Positions 15,883 to 24,616 of a stretch of DNA of 64,000 bases are shown piece after piece; within the stretch, counting starts at the first letter, position 1; each line of letters begins with the position of its first letter. A model generated the notes under the pieces. The model was not told the origin of the DNA, made no database searches, and saw nothing but the letters and a program-made list of their open reading frames with translations. Both the position numbers and the translations under genes were made by a program. Location: contig CAZOWM010000008.1 in NCBI GenBank assembly GCA_964583615.1, positions 1 through 64,000 on the forward strand. Direction: 5' to 3'. The stretch is from CAZOWM01 sp964583615 (GTDB lineage Bacteria > Spirochaetota > B62-G9 > DRHN01).

Positions 15883-16752
15883 TCATGAGAACGGCTCCTG
15901 CTTTTTGAGAACGATATCGCCGACGCCGACTTTCAGATCTCTGGCAAGAACGGGGCATTTTACCTTGAGGAGGTAGTAGCATTTCTCGCAGAACTCTGAG
16001 AGGGTTTCATAATTCCCCTGTCCCTTTCCGATTACAATATCAGCCTCATTGTAAGCGTTGAGAAACTGGTCGCTGCATTCTTCGAGAATCGTACCCGGAG
16101 CGTCACTTCCGTTTTCGATCACCTTCACGATTTCCGCAAGGCCCGTATCACGGGCATCTTCGATTGTCACGTCATTGAGAACAGGGCTGCCCTTCACTGC
16201 ATAGATTACCTTTTGTTTGAATTCGGGGATTTCTTCGATCAGGATTCTGTCAAAAACGATTTCGCCAGCATTGTCTCCGGCATAGAGGATTTTTTTCGCG
16301 TTTCTCATATCCAGCTTGAATTCCTGATACTGATCGACGGCAAAAGGGCGTTTCAGCGTATCGTCGATAACTTCCATGAGCCGGAAGTGGTTGTTTGTAA
16401 CTGAAACGCCGAAGTCGATGATGTTTCCCGCAATCGCGAGACGTGCTGCCGTCTTTAGAGGGTCGTCTGCGGAGGACACGATTTCTTTCATTCGGGGATA
16501 AAGGTCCAGGGCTTTCTTGTTGTAGAGATTCTTCAAGTCCCTGTAGGGATCGATATCACCGAGGAGGTCTTTTATGATTCTGTGAATCTCCTTTCCCATG
16601 TGGGGTGGTGATTTGTCAAAAGGTATCTCCGATGCCTTTCTCAGCGCGGCGCGAATTATCTTCTCTTTCATTTCAGGATCGTCGGTCGACATTTCGGCAG
16701 ATTCTACTGCCTGTCGGGCAAAGCACGGTAAACATTGAAGAAAAATTTTCAT
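15883..16752 (-). CDS. DUF89/ARMT1-like family protein (damage-control phosphatase fold)
   Basis: This protein of 289 residues is in the DUF89 family. Conserved pieces are the N-terminal CLPC (7-10), GNIIDFG (109-115), YAGDNAGEIVFD (157-168, with the metal-binding Asp160 and Asn161), KGSPVLND (187-194) and GKGQGNYE (242-249). Family members are metal-dependent phosphatases proposed to remove damaged phosphometabolites; human ARMT1 is also in this fold. The bacterial branch with the CxxC-like start has no settled substrate. It is a single gene leftward, with 130 bases to ssb and 145 bases to the acidic protein. Confidence 0.85.
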   Translation of the reverse strand: MKIFLQCLPCFARQAVESAEMSTDDPEMKEKIIRAALRKASEIPFDKSPPHMGKEIHRIIKDLLGDIDPYRDLKNLYNKKALDLYPRMKEIVSSADDPLKTAARLAIAGNIIDFGVSVTNNHFRLMEVIDDTLKRPFAVDQYQEFKLDMRNAKKILYAGDNAGEIVFDRILIEEIPEFKQKVIYAVKGSPVLNDVTIEDARDTGLAEIVKVIENGSDAPGTILEECSDQFLNAYNEADIVIGKGQGNYETLSEFCEKCYYLLKVKCPVLARDLKVGVGDIVLKKQEPFS

Positions 16753-16816
16753 GAGCAGTCCTCTGATTGTGCGTCTGCCCTAACATATGGAAAAACGCGG
16801 GGAAAAACAAACATTC

Positions 16817-16836
16817 TTTTTGCGGTCGCGCAAAAA
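16817..16836. other. Perfect 8-bp hairpin between the acidic-protein gene and the DUF89 gene
   Basis: TTTTTGCG (16817-16824) pairs with CGCAAAAA (16829-16836) around a GTCG loop. The T and A runs are on the wrong sides for an intrinsic terminator on either strand, so its role is unclear. A related GCGCAAAAA motif recurs at 25572 and 25638. Confidence 0.4.
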
Positions 16837-16897
16837 AGTGATTTGGAAAAATTGAACGGGAGGTGCGATGTGTCAGTATGCAGGCGGGAGTATCATG

Positions 16898-18142
16898 TCA
16901 TTCGAGGTTAAGCTTTTCAAACACCTCTTTGTACAAAGAGAAATACTTGGATTTTGAGAACTCCTTGATTTTTTCGTCCGGGAGCTCTCCAAGAAGGTTA
17001 TCCATGTATTGGAGGATAACCGTTATATCATTGTACAGAGTTTTGTCGATAACCATTTCGTCTCTGCCGGATTCTTCTGTTTCTGTTGTCACTTCCTTTT
17101 CGAGCTCTTCCGGTTCTTTGAGCGCCGGCTCTTCTTCCGAGAGCCTCTCAAGATCTTCACCTGATACCGAAACGATTTCTTCATCCTCAGCGGATTCAGC
17201 CTCAAGATCAATGTCTTCGGTCAGTATGCTTTCTTCCTCTTCGGTAAGCCTGACTTCTCCATCGAAAGATTCTTTAAAAGACTCAGATTCTTCTTCCATC
17301 TGGAGAAAGGGTTCCTCTGCTTCTTCCCGGCCGGACTCTTCAGGTTCTAGAAAACCTTCGCTTATTTCACCTTCTTCATCTTTTAGGGTAAGTTCCGCTT
17401 CCTCGAGACTCCTGAGAAGCTGCTCGTCTCCTTTTTCTGTGTCCCCTTCGAGTTCTTCACCGATCCCTTCTATACCGGCTTCTTTGAATGCTTCCTCGGA
17501 TGTCTGTTCGAGGTTGACGACGTCTTCGGTGTCGCCGATCACGGGCGACTCAACGAGGTCTTCCTTGTTTTCCTCATCAAGATCGATTGATTCGAGATCG
17601 ATATCCGACTTTACAGAATCAAGATACGTGTCGAGGTCCATGTCTTCATCAATGTCCTCTTCCAGTTTCAGTCCTTCGGGATGGATATCGGCGAGCTCAT
17701 CTTCGATTTCCCTGAGGTTGCCTTCAAGGTCGCCTTCGTCTTCCTCTATATCCGGCATTTCAAGCTCTTCACCGAGCTCGGTTTTCAATTCCTGTGTGTA
17801 GTTCTCGATGTCGCCTTCTTCAAGTTCGATATCTTCGAGGTCCTTTGGTGTCAGCTCGTCGATTTCACCGGAAATGTCGAACTCTTCACTTTCTATGAGC
17901 TTTTCTCTCGTTTCCATTTCTTCAGAAGTATTTTCGTCAAGAGAGATCTCTTCTTCTGACTCCTCTGTTACATCAGCAGATACGCCGCCTTCCCCTCCAG
18001 GCACCTCATCAATCGTTGGTTCCTGTACGATTTCCGCTTCGGAGAGTATGTCGTCAAGCTCGTCTCTTGAAAGGGCAATAGTGTCGTCTTCAGTCCCGGC
18101 ATCAAAAGGTGATTTTGATTTACCTTCACCGTTCTCACTCAT
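16898..18142 (-). CDS. Very acidic low-complexity protein with a conserved helical C-terminus
   Basis: The 414-residue protein is rich in Glu and Asp, about four in ten residues by eye. It is largely disordered in appearance and has no membrane segment. Two parts look ordered: an N-terminal ALSRDELDDILSEAEI (23-38) and a C-terminal helical block from about 365 to 414 containing DITVILQYMDNLLGELPDEK. Both types of segment resemble pieces I recall from spirochaete proteins, which helps place the organism. The function is unknown. GGAGGGGG lies just before ATG 18142. The opposite strand shows a long serine-rich ORF that is only a by-product of the acidic codons. Confidence 0.85.
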   Translation of the reverse strand: MSENGEGKSKSPFDAGTEDDTIALSRDELDDILSEAEIVQEPTIDEVPGGEGGVSADVTEESEEEISLDENTSEEMETREKLIESEEFDISGEIDELTPKDLEDIELEEGDIENYTQELKTELGEELEMPDIEEDEGDLEGNLREIEDELADIHPEGLKLEEDIDEDMDLDTYLDSVKSDIDLESIDLDEENKEDLVESPVIGDTEDVVNLEQTSEEAFKEAGIEGIGEELEGDTEKGDEQLLRSLEEAELTLKDEEGEISEGFLEPEESGREEAEEPFLQMEEESESFKESFDGEVRLTEEEESILTEDIDLEAESAEDEEIVSVSGEDLERLSEEEPALKEPEELEKEVTTETEESGRDEMVIDKTLYNDITVILQYMDNLLGELPDEKIKEFSKSKYFSLYKEVFEKLNLE

Positions 18143-18215
18143 TCAGCCCCCTCCTCTGGACTTTATAATAATAGTATATAATGAAAACTGAAAAAATCAA
18201 AAAAAACCGCCTCAA

Positions 18216-18608
18216 TTATTCCGTGCTGATATAAGGCCGGAGTGTCTCGAGTTTTTTATCTCCGATGCCTCTGACACGGATAAGATCATCGGTACTGGTG
18301 AATCTCCCCTCTTTCGTGCGGCACTCGATGATCTTGAGTGCCGTTTCCCTTCCTACACCGGGAAGGGTTATCAGCTCAGCGAAAGAAGCATCGTTGATAT
18401 TCACCTGTTCGATAAGATACGTATCTCTTTCTTCAATATCGGTTGAAATCGTACTCTTTATTAGTCCGGTTTTATCGATAACAGGTGTTTTTTCTTCAAT
18501 GGAGACGTATTTCTCGTAGAACCGGTACCGGGCAAGCAGAAGGAAAATGAGCCCTGCACACAGAACGAAAAGAACGAAGAACATGACCTGTCGTTCATTT
18601 TTTGTCAT
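18216..18608 (-). CDS. Membrane-anchored helix-hairpin-helix DNA-binding protein, ComEA-like
   Basis: With ATG 18608 the protein has 130 residues. A transmembrane helix at 8-26 is followed by a linker and then two helix-hairpin-helix motifs (about 70-127) with LPGVGRETA and VRGIGDKKL hairpins. ComEA binds incoming double-stranded DNA at the cell surface or in the periplasm during transformation. Here the HhH part would be extracytoplasmic. It diverges from hflX and comEC just beyond, which supports a DNA-uptake role. An in-frame ATG at 18644 would add 12 residues. Other HhH membrane proteins of unknown function exist, so the assignment is moderate. Confidence 0.82.
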   Translation of the reverse strand: MTKNERQVMFFVLFVLCAGLIFLLLARYRFYEKYVSIEEKTPVIDKTGLIKSTISTDIEERDTYLIEQVNINDASFAELITLPGVGRETALKIIECRTKEGRFTSTDDLIRVRGIGDKKLETLRPYISTE

Positions 18609-18727
18609 TATGCGTATGGTACTTCCGATTAAAATCTCTGTCAAGATTTCGTATTCACTTCACTGAATTTCTCTAAAAAAATTATTTCGCTTGATTTTTA
18701 AAATGTAGTATGTTTGTATTATAAAGA

Positions 18728-19915
18728 ATGAACAACGATTCAAGCATTTCACAGGGTTGTATTCTCCTGGGAGTAAACCTCTCGAAGTCTGGCAGGGAAA
18801 GTGACGAAAGTTCTTTAGATGAGCTTGCGCTTCTTGCCGAAACCGCTGGCTATATTCCACTTCTGAAAATACTCCACAAAAGAGATCGCATCGATGCAGC
18901 CTACTATATCGGACGGGGAAAGGGCCAGGATCTGGGAAGAATAGCAGGTGAGTTGAATGCAGGAACGGTGATTTTCGATTTCGATCTCACCCCCGTGCAG
19001 ATACGAAATCTTGAACGCCTTATCAAGAGACGCGTCATCGTCAGGACGGAACTGATACTCGATATTTTTGGGAACCGGGCCCACACCAAGGAAGCAAAGC
19101 TCCAGGTTGAGCTCGCGACGCTTCTCTACTCTCTTCCGCGGCTGCGCCACATGTGGACTCATCTGAACAGGGTGAGCGGACATCTTGGCACAAAGGGCCC
19201 TGGGGAAAAACAGCTCGAAAACGACAGAAGGAGAATCCAGAAAAGGATAAGCAAGATTAAGAAGGACCTTGTTTCGGTGCAGACTCACCGAAAAGTAATG
19301 AGAAAAAATAGACAGGCCAAGAACAAAGTTGCACTCGTGGGGTACACCAATGCGGGAAAGTCTTCACTCCTGAATACGCTTTCACACTCGTCGCTTTTCA
19401 CGGAAAACCGCCTTTTTGCAACTCTCGATCCTGCGACACGCGAAGTATGGCTCGGAGATGGAGTTACAGCACTGGTCACCGATACGGTCGGATTTCTGAA
19501 ACGCCTTCCTCATAGTCTCATTGCATCCTTTCGCGCGACGCTGGAGGAAGTGCACGAGGCGGACCTGCTCCTTCATGTTGTTGACATTGGTTCTCCGGAT
19601 GTGCGTGAAAGGATAGAGGCGGTGAAGTATGTGCTGGGGGAGATCTCCGCCCACAGGCTGCCGGTCATTTATGTGTTTAACAAAGTGGATGTGCTCGAAA
19701 GGAGAGATCTGAAAGCTTCGCTCCTTTCCGCATACAGAGAGAACGTTGTCGTATCTGCAAAGACCGGAGAGGGGATTGCGGAACTGAGAAGCAGTCTCTA
19801 CGATTTTTTTATTGAGTACGGGCGCGTCAGAGAGGCGCTCCTTCGGCAGAGATCAGGATACTTGATTCCGAGCGCGCGGAGTTCGCACACTGAACCTCTC
19901 ACAAACAAACGGTGA
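18728..19915 (+). CDS. hflX: Ribosome-associated GTPase HflX
   Basis: HflX is a GTPase that binds 50S subunits and rescues stalled or hibernating ribosomes. This 395-residue copy has the N-terminal HflX domain, with YIGRGKGQDL (60-69) and FDFDLTPVQIRNLE (83-96), then a glycine-rich linker GHLGTKGPGEKQLE (151-164). The GTPase domain has GYTNAGKS (205-212), DTVGF (252-256) and NKVD (318-321). The ATG at 18728 is the first in frame and has a weak purine-rich site. comEC begins seven bases after its stop, so the two genes are probably transcribed together. Confidence 0.93.
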   Translation: MNNDSSISQGCILLGVNLSKSGRESDESSLDELALLAETAGYIPLLKILHKRDRIDAAYYIGRGKGQDLGRIAGELNAGTVIFDFDLTPVQIRNLERLIKRRVIVRTELILDIFGNRAHTKEAKLQVELATLLYSLPRLRHMWTHLNRVSGHLGTKGPGEKQLENDRRRIQKRISKIKKDLVSVQTHRKVMRKNRQAKNKVALVGYTNAGKSSLLNTLSHSSLFTENRLFATLDPATREVWLGDGVTALVTDTVGFLKRLPHSLIASFRATLEEVHEADLLLHVVDIGSPDVRERIEAVKYVLGEISAHRLPVIYVFNKVDVLERRDLKASLLSAYRENVVVSAKTGEGIAELRSSLYDFFIEYGRVREALLRQRSGYLIPSARSSHTEPLTNKR

Positions 19916-19921
19916 ACACAG

Positions 19922-21499
19922 TTGGGAGCGGAAAGACGGCCCACCATTTCACAGATCGTGTCGCTCATTCTGATATGTGCAAGTGCATGCGCTCTTCTGT
20001 GCGGGAGGCGGCTTTCCTATACAGCGTCACTCCTTATTGGAATAATCCTGATATGTTCAGTGTTCATCACCCTGCTTTTCCTCGTTTTGAAAAAATCTAC
20101 TTCTGAATATTCTTTTTATGCACTCGTCTTTATCATCTCCCTCTCGTATGCGTTCTACAAGCAGGCTGACTTTCCCTTCCCCTTTGGAAGACATGTGATA
20201 GCTGATGTGAAAATTCTTTCGGACCCGGACTTCACAAGAGCCGGTATCAGGTACGTGGCGCGTGTCCGCTCTGTAAGAGCGTATGATGAGCAAAGATTGA
20301 CTGCCGGTAAAAAAGAAGGGGAAAATGGGGCAGCATCTTTTATGCGAAACGAGGATATGTGCGGAAAATATTCCCGCTTTCTCCCCGGAGAGAAGATTCT
20401 TTTGGACATTTCCCCGCGCAAAAAGGTTCCGGAACGCGGATCGGTAATACGGGCAGGTGGTCTTTTTTTCACACTTCCACACGAAAAAGCACGCGAGTAT
20501 GCCCTGCACCTCCGCAGCAGAGGGATTCACGCTCTTTTTTCAGGATATGCTGCCGAGTACTTCACGGTGAAATACCCGCAGGCGTTTTCGCCTCTCTGCG
20601 CCGCGACTGCGCTGAAAGAGTATATAAGGAAGGTGAATGAACGGCTCTACCCGTGGCCGCACGGTGAGTTCTGTTCCGCCCTTCTCACGGGAAACAGAGA
20701 TTTCCTGCCTCATTTTGTGCGAGAGTCATTCAGACTGAGCGGGACAATGCACATTCTTGCGGTGTCCGGCCTTCACATCGGCTTTCTGGTATTTTTCTTT
20801 TTTTTGATTTTCAAGACCGCCGGATTGCGACAGGATGTGTCTTTTGCGCTTCTTGCCGCGCTGATAGTGTTCTACCTCATCTTTATCGGGGATTCTCCTT
20901 CGGTACGACGTGCTACCCTGATGGCACTCTGCGGCATTGTCATTTTTCTTTTTGACAGGGACAGGAATTATCTCAACATACTCTCTGTGGTGTTCAACAT
21001 CCTGTGGATTGTAAACCCTCTGCTCATAATGAACGCAGGCTCAGTGCTCAGTTTTACGGCGACATTCGCCATTCTCTACATCGTGCCGCATCTGAAGAGA
21101 CTGTTTGACAGGGCTCTCCCCTCGGTGCTTTCCGCTCCTGTTGCGGTAAGCGTGGGGATCCAGATCTATCTTGCGCCGGTGTTGCTTACTTTTTTCGGAA
21201 GCTTTTCGTACATCAATGTTGTTGCCAATCTCCCGATCGTGCCTCTCACCGGGCTCGTCCTGGCGCTTGAGATCCTCACGCTGCTTTTCTACCCGGTAGC
21301 GCTTCCGCTCGCGGTAATCGTTTCTGAAGTGAATACAGTGGCTGTGGCAACGATTCTGCGCACAGCAGGGTTTTTTGCTCGTGTTCCGCCTCTCACCGCA
21401 GGTCAAATGCCTCCTTACGTTGTGCCGCTCTATCTAGCAGGGGTAACTGCTGTCGTTCACTATGTCTTTCGTTCAACAACCGGCGTGCCTGAACGTTGA
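19922..21499 (+). CDS. comEC: ComEC/Rec2-family DNA-uptake channel, without metallo-hydrolase domain
   Basis: This is a polytopic membrane protein of 525 residues. The N-terminal part resembles the DUF4131 region. The central competence domain has SGTMHILAVSGLHIGFL near residue 270 and SVRRATLMA near 330, both hallmarks of ComEC. Longer family members carry a C-terminal metallo-beta-lactamase-like nuclease domain; this protein ends after the membrane domain. ComEC passes single-stranded DNA through the inner membrane. TTG 19922 is the only plausible start after the hflX stop at 19913-19915. No strong ribosome binding site is seen, which suggests translational coupling to hflX. Confidence 0.87.
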   Translation: MGAERRPTISQIVSLILICASACALLCGRRLSYTASLLIGIILICSVFITLLFLVLKKSTSEYSFYALVFIISLSYAFYKQADFPFPFGRHVIADVKILSDPDFTRAGIRYVARVRSVRAYDEQRLTAGKKEGENGAASFMRNEDMCGKYSRFLPGEKILLDISPRKKVPERGSVIRAGGLFFTLPHEKAREYALHLRSRGIHALFSGYAAEYFTVKYPQAFSPLCAATALKEYIRKVNERLYPWPHGEFCSALLTGNRDFLPHFVRESFRLSGTMHILAVSGLHIGFLVFFFFLIFKTAGLRQDVSFALLAALIVFYLIFIGDSPSVRRATLMALCGIVIFLFDRDRNYLNILSVVFNILWIVNPLLIMNAGSVLSFTATFAILYIVPHLKRLFDRALPSVLSAPVAVSVGIQIYLAPVLLTFFGSFSYINVVANLPIVPLTGLVLALEILTLLFYPVALPLAVIVSEVNTVAVATILRTAGFFARVPPLTAGQMPPYVVPLYLAGVTAVVHYVFRSTTGVPER

Positions 21500-21543
21500 G
21501 GTCAGAGGGAATTTTAGAGCATATATGGGAAAAACGCTCTGGG

Positions 21544-21603
21544 TTTTCGTGTACGAAAAGGAAAAGTGTGCAGGCCTGACGAAAAAATCTGAGGAAAAAT
21601 CCT
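21544..21603. terminator. Hairpins between convergent comEC and ileS, possible bidirectional terminator
   Basis: TTTTCG (21544-21549) pairs with CGAAAA (21554-21559) around TGTA. AGGA (21592-21595) pairs with TCCT (21600-21603) around AAAA and is followed on the plus strand by GTTTTATT. The stems are short. The convergent gap is where a two-way terminator would be expected. Confidence 0.35.
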
Positions 21604-21609
21604 GTTTTA

Positions 21610-24402
21610 TTATTTGTAGTACTGTGAGACGACGGAGCTGCACCGGTCGCAGAGATCGGGGTGAGTGCTGTTTTCCCCAACGCTTTGAAGAAAACGCCAG
21701 CAGCGTGCGCACTTTTTTGCCTGGGATTTTCGTGCGATCACATTTACCCGCTCACCCCTGAACGCGTCCGCGGGAACTGTTTTTGTGCTGCCGAGTTCCA
21801 CTCTGGAGACGACGAAAAGCGGTGCGAGCTCTTCCAGGTTTTTTTCGAGAACAGCGGAGAGCTCTCCGTCCGCATAGAGTTCGATTTCACACTCGAGAGA
21901 ATGCCCAATTACCTTTTCCGCTCTCAGCACTTCTATCTGTTTGAGGACATCCTTTCTCACTTCAATGAGAGTATCCCACGTGCGCGCGAGGTCTTCATCG
22001 TTACACGCGCGGTCTACTTTTGGAAAATCCGTGATGTGGATGCTTTCTTTCGCTTCGATTCCGCACGGAGCGAGTATCTCTTCACGCAACACTGTATATG
22101 CCTCCTCACAGGTAAAGGCGAGGATAGGAGCAGTGAGAGAAAGCAGGTTTGAGAGCGCGGCATACAGAACGGTTTGTGCTGATGCACGCAGTTTTGTCGG
22201 ACCTGAGCAGTAGAGCCGGTCCTTTACGATGTCGAGGTAGAAGGAGCTCAGATCGTTGTTGCAGAAAGAGGTGATGTCCCGCACGATGAGATGAAACTGC
22301 CACTGTTCGTAGCTGTGCAGGATGCTTTGGGTTACCGCCTGGAGCCTGTTCAGAAGCCACCGGTCGATCTGCTCGAGGTCCTCATAGTTCACGGTGTCCT
22401 TTTTCGGGTTAAATCCGGTGAGGTTTCCGAGTATGAATCGAATAGTGTTTCTGATCTTCCTGTAGGACTCTACAAGCTGTCCGAGTATCTCTTCCGAGAT
22501 GCGGATATCCACAGAATAATCCGAGGACACGGCCCACAGCCGGATGATTTCGGCTCCGTATTTGTTGATTACCTCTTCAGGGGCAACCGTGTTCCCCAGA
22601 GATTTGCTCATCTTTTTTCCCTCACCATCGACCGTAAACCCGTGGGTGATGACAATTTTGTACGGTGCTCTTCCACGGGTGCTCACAGCAGTGAGCAGGG
22701 AGGACTGAAACCAACCTCTGTGCTGGTCGGAACCCTCGATGTAGAGATCTGTGGGCCATCGGAGCTCCGGGCGGGTTTCGAGCACTGCAGCATGGGATGT
22801 GCCGGAATCAAACCAGACATCCATGATGTCCTTCTCCTTGGTGAACTCGGTTCCTCCGCAGTAAGGGCACGTGTATCCTTCAGGAAGGATTTCTTCAGCA
22901 CTTCTGATAAACCAGCTGTCAGACCCTTCTCTGGAAAAAAGGTCGATGACCGAAGCCAGAGTTGTCTCGTTGATGATCTCTTTTTTGCATTTTGAACAGT
23001 AAAAAATCGGAAGTGGAACACCCCAGGTTCTCTGTCGTGAGATGCACCAGTCGGACCGGTTTTCCACCATCGATTTTATTCTGTTAATGCTCGACTCAGG
23101 GTACCAGGATACCTCATCGATCGACCTGAGGGCCTCCTTCTTGAAGCCGTCTATCGATGCGAACCACTGCTCGGTTGCCCTGAATATGACTGGTTTCTTG
23201 CACCGCCAGCAGTGGGGATAGCTGTGGGTAAGCTCTCCCACACCGAGCAGCACTCCAATCTTCTTGAGGTAAGAGATGATCGCCCCGTTCGCCTCCTGGC
23301 AGAAAAGGCCCTTGAACTCCGGTACTGCGTCCGTGAACCGGCCGTGATCATCGAGAGGAGAGATGATGTCGAGCTTGTATTTCACCCCTGTTTCGTAGTC
23401 TTCGAGACCGTGGCCGGGAGCGGTGTGAACAGCTCCGGTGCCCGTTTCAAGAGTGACATAGTCTGCGAACACGACAGGGGAGTCCCTGTCTATGAATGGG
23501 TGGCGAAGCACGACGCCCTCAAGGTCAGATCCGCGGAATATTTTTATCTGTTCATCGACCTGCACTCCGGTGTTGCGGCTAAAATCGTCCAGAAGCTCTG
23601 TTGCCACTATGTACTTTTTGGATCCGCTTCTGAAGAGGGTGTATTCGAAGTTGGGATGAAGCGCGACTCCACTGTTTCCGGGCAGGGTCCACGGTGTGGT
23701 TGTCCAGATGACCAGAGAGCTTCCTTTGAGCTCCTCGTGGATCGCAGTATCGTCTTTCACCCTGAAGCTGACATAGATCGAAGGCGAAGTGTGATCACCG
23801 TATTCCACTTCCGCATCTGCGAGTGCGGTGACACACGAGGTGCACCAGTATACCGGCTTCAGGCCCTTGTAGATGTATCCCTTTTTCGCCATCTCGCCGA
23901 ATATTTCAATCTGCTTCGCTTCGTATTTGGGTTCGAAAGTGATGTAGGGGTTTTCCCAGTCACCCCAGACACCGAGCCTCTTGAACTGAGTCGTCATGGT
24001 CTTGATGTACCCGGTGGTAAAATCTTTGCATTTTTTCCTGAACTCGATGGGCGTGAGAGTCTCCCGATTAAGGTGGAAGGCCTTGATGACCTCTGTTTCA
24101 ATGGGGAGTCCGTGGGTGTCCCAGCCTGGAACGTACGGTGAGTAAAACCCCATCATGGTTTTAAATTTTACGATAAAATCTTTTAGCACCTTGTTGTACG
24201 CCGTACCGATGTGGATTTTACCGTTTGCGTAGGGAGGGCCGTCGTGGAGGATGAACACGTGATTTCCAATTCGGTTTTTTATTACCTTTTCATAGATTTT
24301 TTTCTTTGCCCAGTGTTCGAGCATGGCGGGCTCTTTTTTCGTGAGTCCCGCCCGCATTGGAAAGGACGTTTTCGGGAGGAATAGCGTGCTGTCGTACGGC
24401 AT
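21610..24402 (-). CDS. ileS: Isoleucyl-tRNA synthetase
   Basis: This is a class Ia aminoacyl-tRNA synthetase of 930 residues. The HIGH-type motif lies in DGPPYANGKIHIGTAYN (54-70), and the KMSKS loop in GEGKKMSKSLGN (near 597). The CP1 editing domain follows the first half of the Rossmann fold, and the C-terminus carries a four-cysteine zinc site (CARCW...CDRC, about 893-920), as in bacterial-type IleRS. ATG 24402 is chosen because AGAGAGG lies just upstream and the conserved N-terminus starts there; the ORF stays open to 24546 but that extension is not family-like. No T-box leader is visible in the 210-base upstream region. Confidence 0.96.
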   Translation of the reverse strand: MPYDSTLFLPKTSFPMRAGLTKKEPAMLEHWAKKKIYEKVIKNRIGNHVFILHDGPPYANGKIHIGTAYNKVLKDFIVKFKTMMGFYSPYVPGWDTHGLPIETEVIKAFHLNRETLTPIEFRKKCKDFTTGYIKTMTTQFKRLGVWGDWENPYITFEPKYEAKQIEIFGEMAKKGYIYKGLKPVYWCTSCVTALADAEVEYGDHTSPSIYVSFRVKDDTAIHEELKGSSLVIWTTTPWTLPGNSGVALHPNFEYTLFRSGSKKYIVATELLDDFSRNTGVQVDEQIKIFRGSDLEGVVLRHPFIDRDSPVVFADYVTLETGTGAVHTAPGHGLEDYETGVKYKLDIISPLDDHGRFTDAVPEFKGLFCQEANGAIISYLKKIGVLLGVGELTHSYPHCWRCKKPVIFRATEQWFASIDGFKKEALRSIDEVSWYPESSINRIKSMVENRSDWCISRQRTWGVPLPIFYCSKCKKEIINETTLASVIDLFSREGSDSWFIRSAEEILPEGYTCPYCGGTEFTKEKDIMDVWFDSGTSHAAVLETRPELRWPTDLYIEGSDQHRGWFQSSLLTAVSTRGRAPYKIVITHGFTVDGEGKKMSKSLGNTVAPEEVINKYGAEIIRLWAVSSDYSVDIRISEEILGQLVESYRKIRNTIRFILGNLTGFNPKKDTVNYEDLEQIDRWLLNRLQAVTQSILHSYEQWQFHLIVRDITSFCNNDLSSFYLDIVKDRLYCSGPTKLRASAQTVLYAALSNLLSLTAPILAFTCEEAYTVLREEILAPCGIEAKESIHITDFPKVDRACNDEDLARTWDTLIEVRKDVLKQIEVLRAEKVIGHSLECEIELYADGELSAVLEKNLEELAPLFVVSRVELGSTKTVPADAFRGERVNVIARKSQAKKCARCWRFLQSVGENSTHPDLCDRCSSVVSQYYK

Positions 24403-24548
24403 GGAGCCTCTCTGATCGGAAATCTGCAAATTAAAGGAAAAATAACCTTCAGGGTAATGAGCGTCAAATACTATTTTACTCCTTCTGAAATGCCTGAATT
24501 CATATGAAATTCGCCGATTTTTCAAATTATTCCTGATAATTTTCAATT

Positions 24549-24577
24549 TTGTCCTACACTATATATTACAATATTGT
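24549..24577 (+). promoter_or_regulatory. Possible promoter of the lipoprotein gene
   Basis: TTGTCC (24549-24554) and TATTGT (24572-24577) are 17 bases apart. The -10 element is covered by a perfect 16-base palindrome, which suggests repression by a dimeric regulator. Confidence 0.4.
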
Positions 24578-24580
24578 AAT
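24565..24580. promoter_or_regulatory. Perfect 16-bp palindrome, candidate operator
   Basis: ATTACAATATTGTAAT lies between divergent ileS and the lipoprotein gene, 37 bases upstream of the latter. It is perfectly symmetrical and overlaps a predicted -10 element. Its size and symmetry fit a site for a homodimeric winged-helix or MarR/Fur-like regulator; the actual regulator is unknown. Confidence 0.5.
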
Positions 24581-24616
24581 TTATGAGTAAAGCTGTCAAC
24601 ACACGCTGGAGGGTGT

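Noticed and set aside
16863..17801. 312-residue serine-rich ORF on the plus strand
   Set aside because: It is antisense to the acidic gene; Glu and Asp codons read backwards in another frame give serine codons. No ribosome binding site or family resemblance.
23212..24141. 309-residue plus-strand ORF within ileS
   Set aside because: Antisense shadow of the IleRS editing and catalytic regions; no start signal or recognisable domain.
24403..24616. T-box leader before ileS
   Set aside because: No T-box sequence or specifier hairpin is visible on the minus strand, and T-boxes are not typical of spirochaetes.
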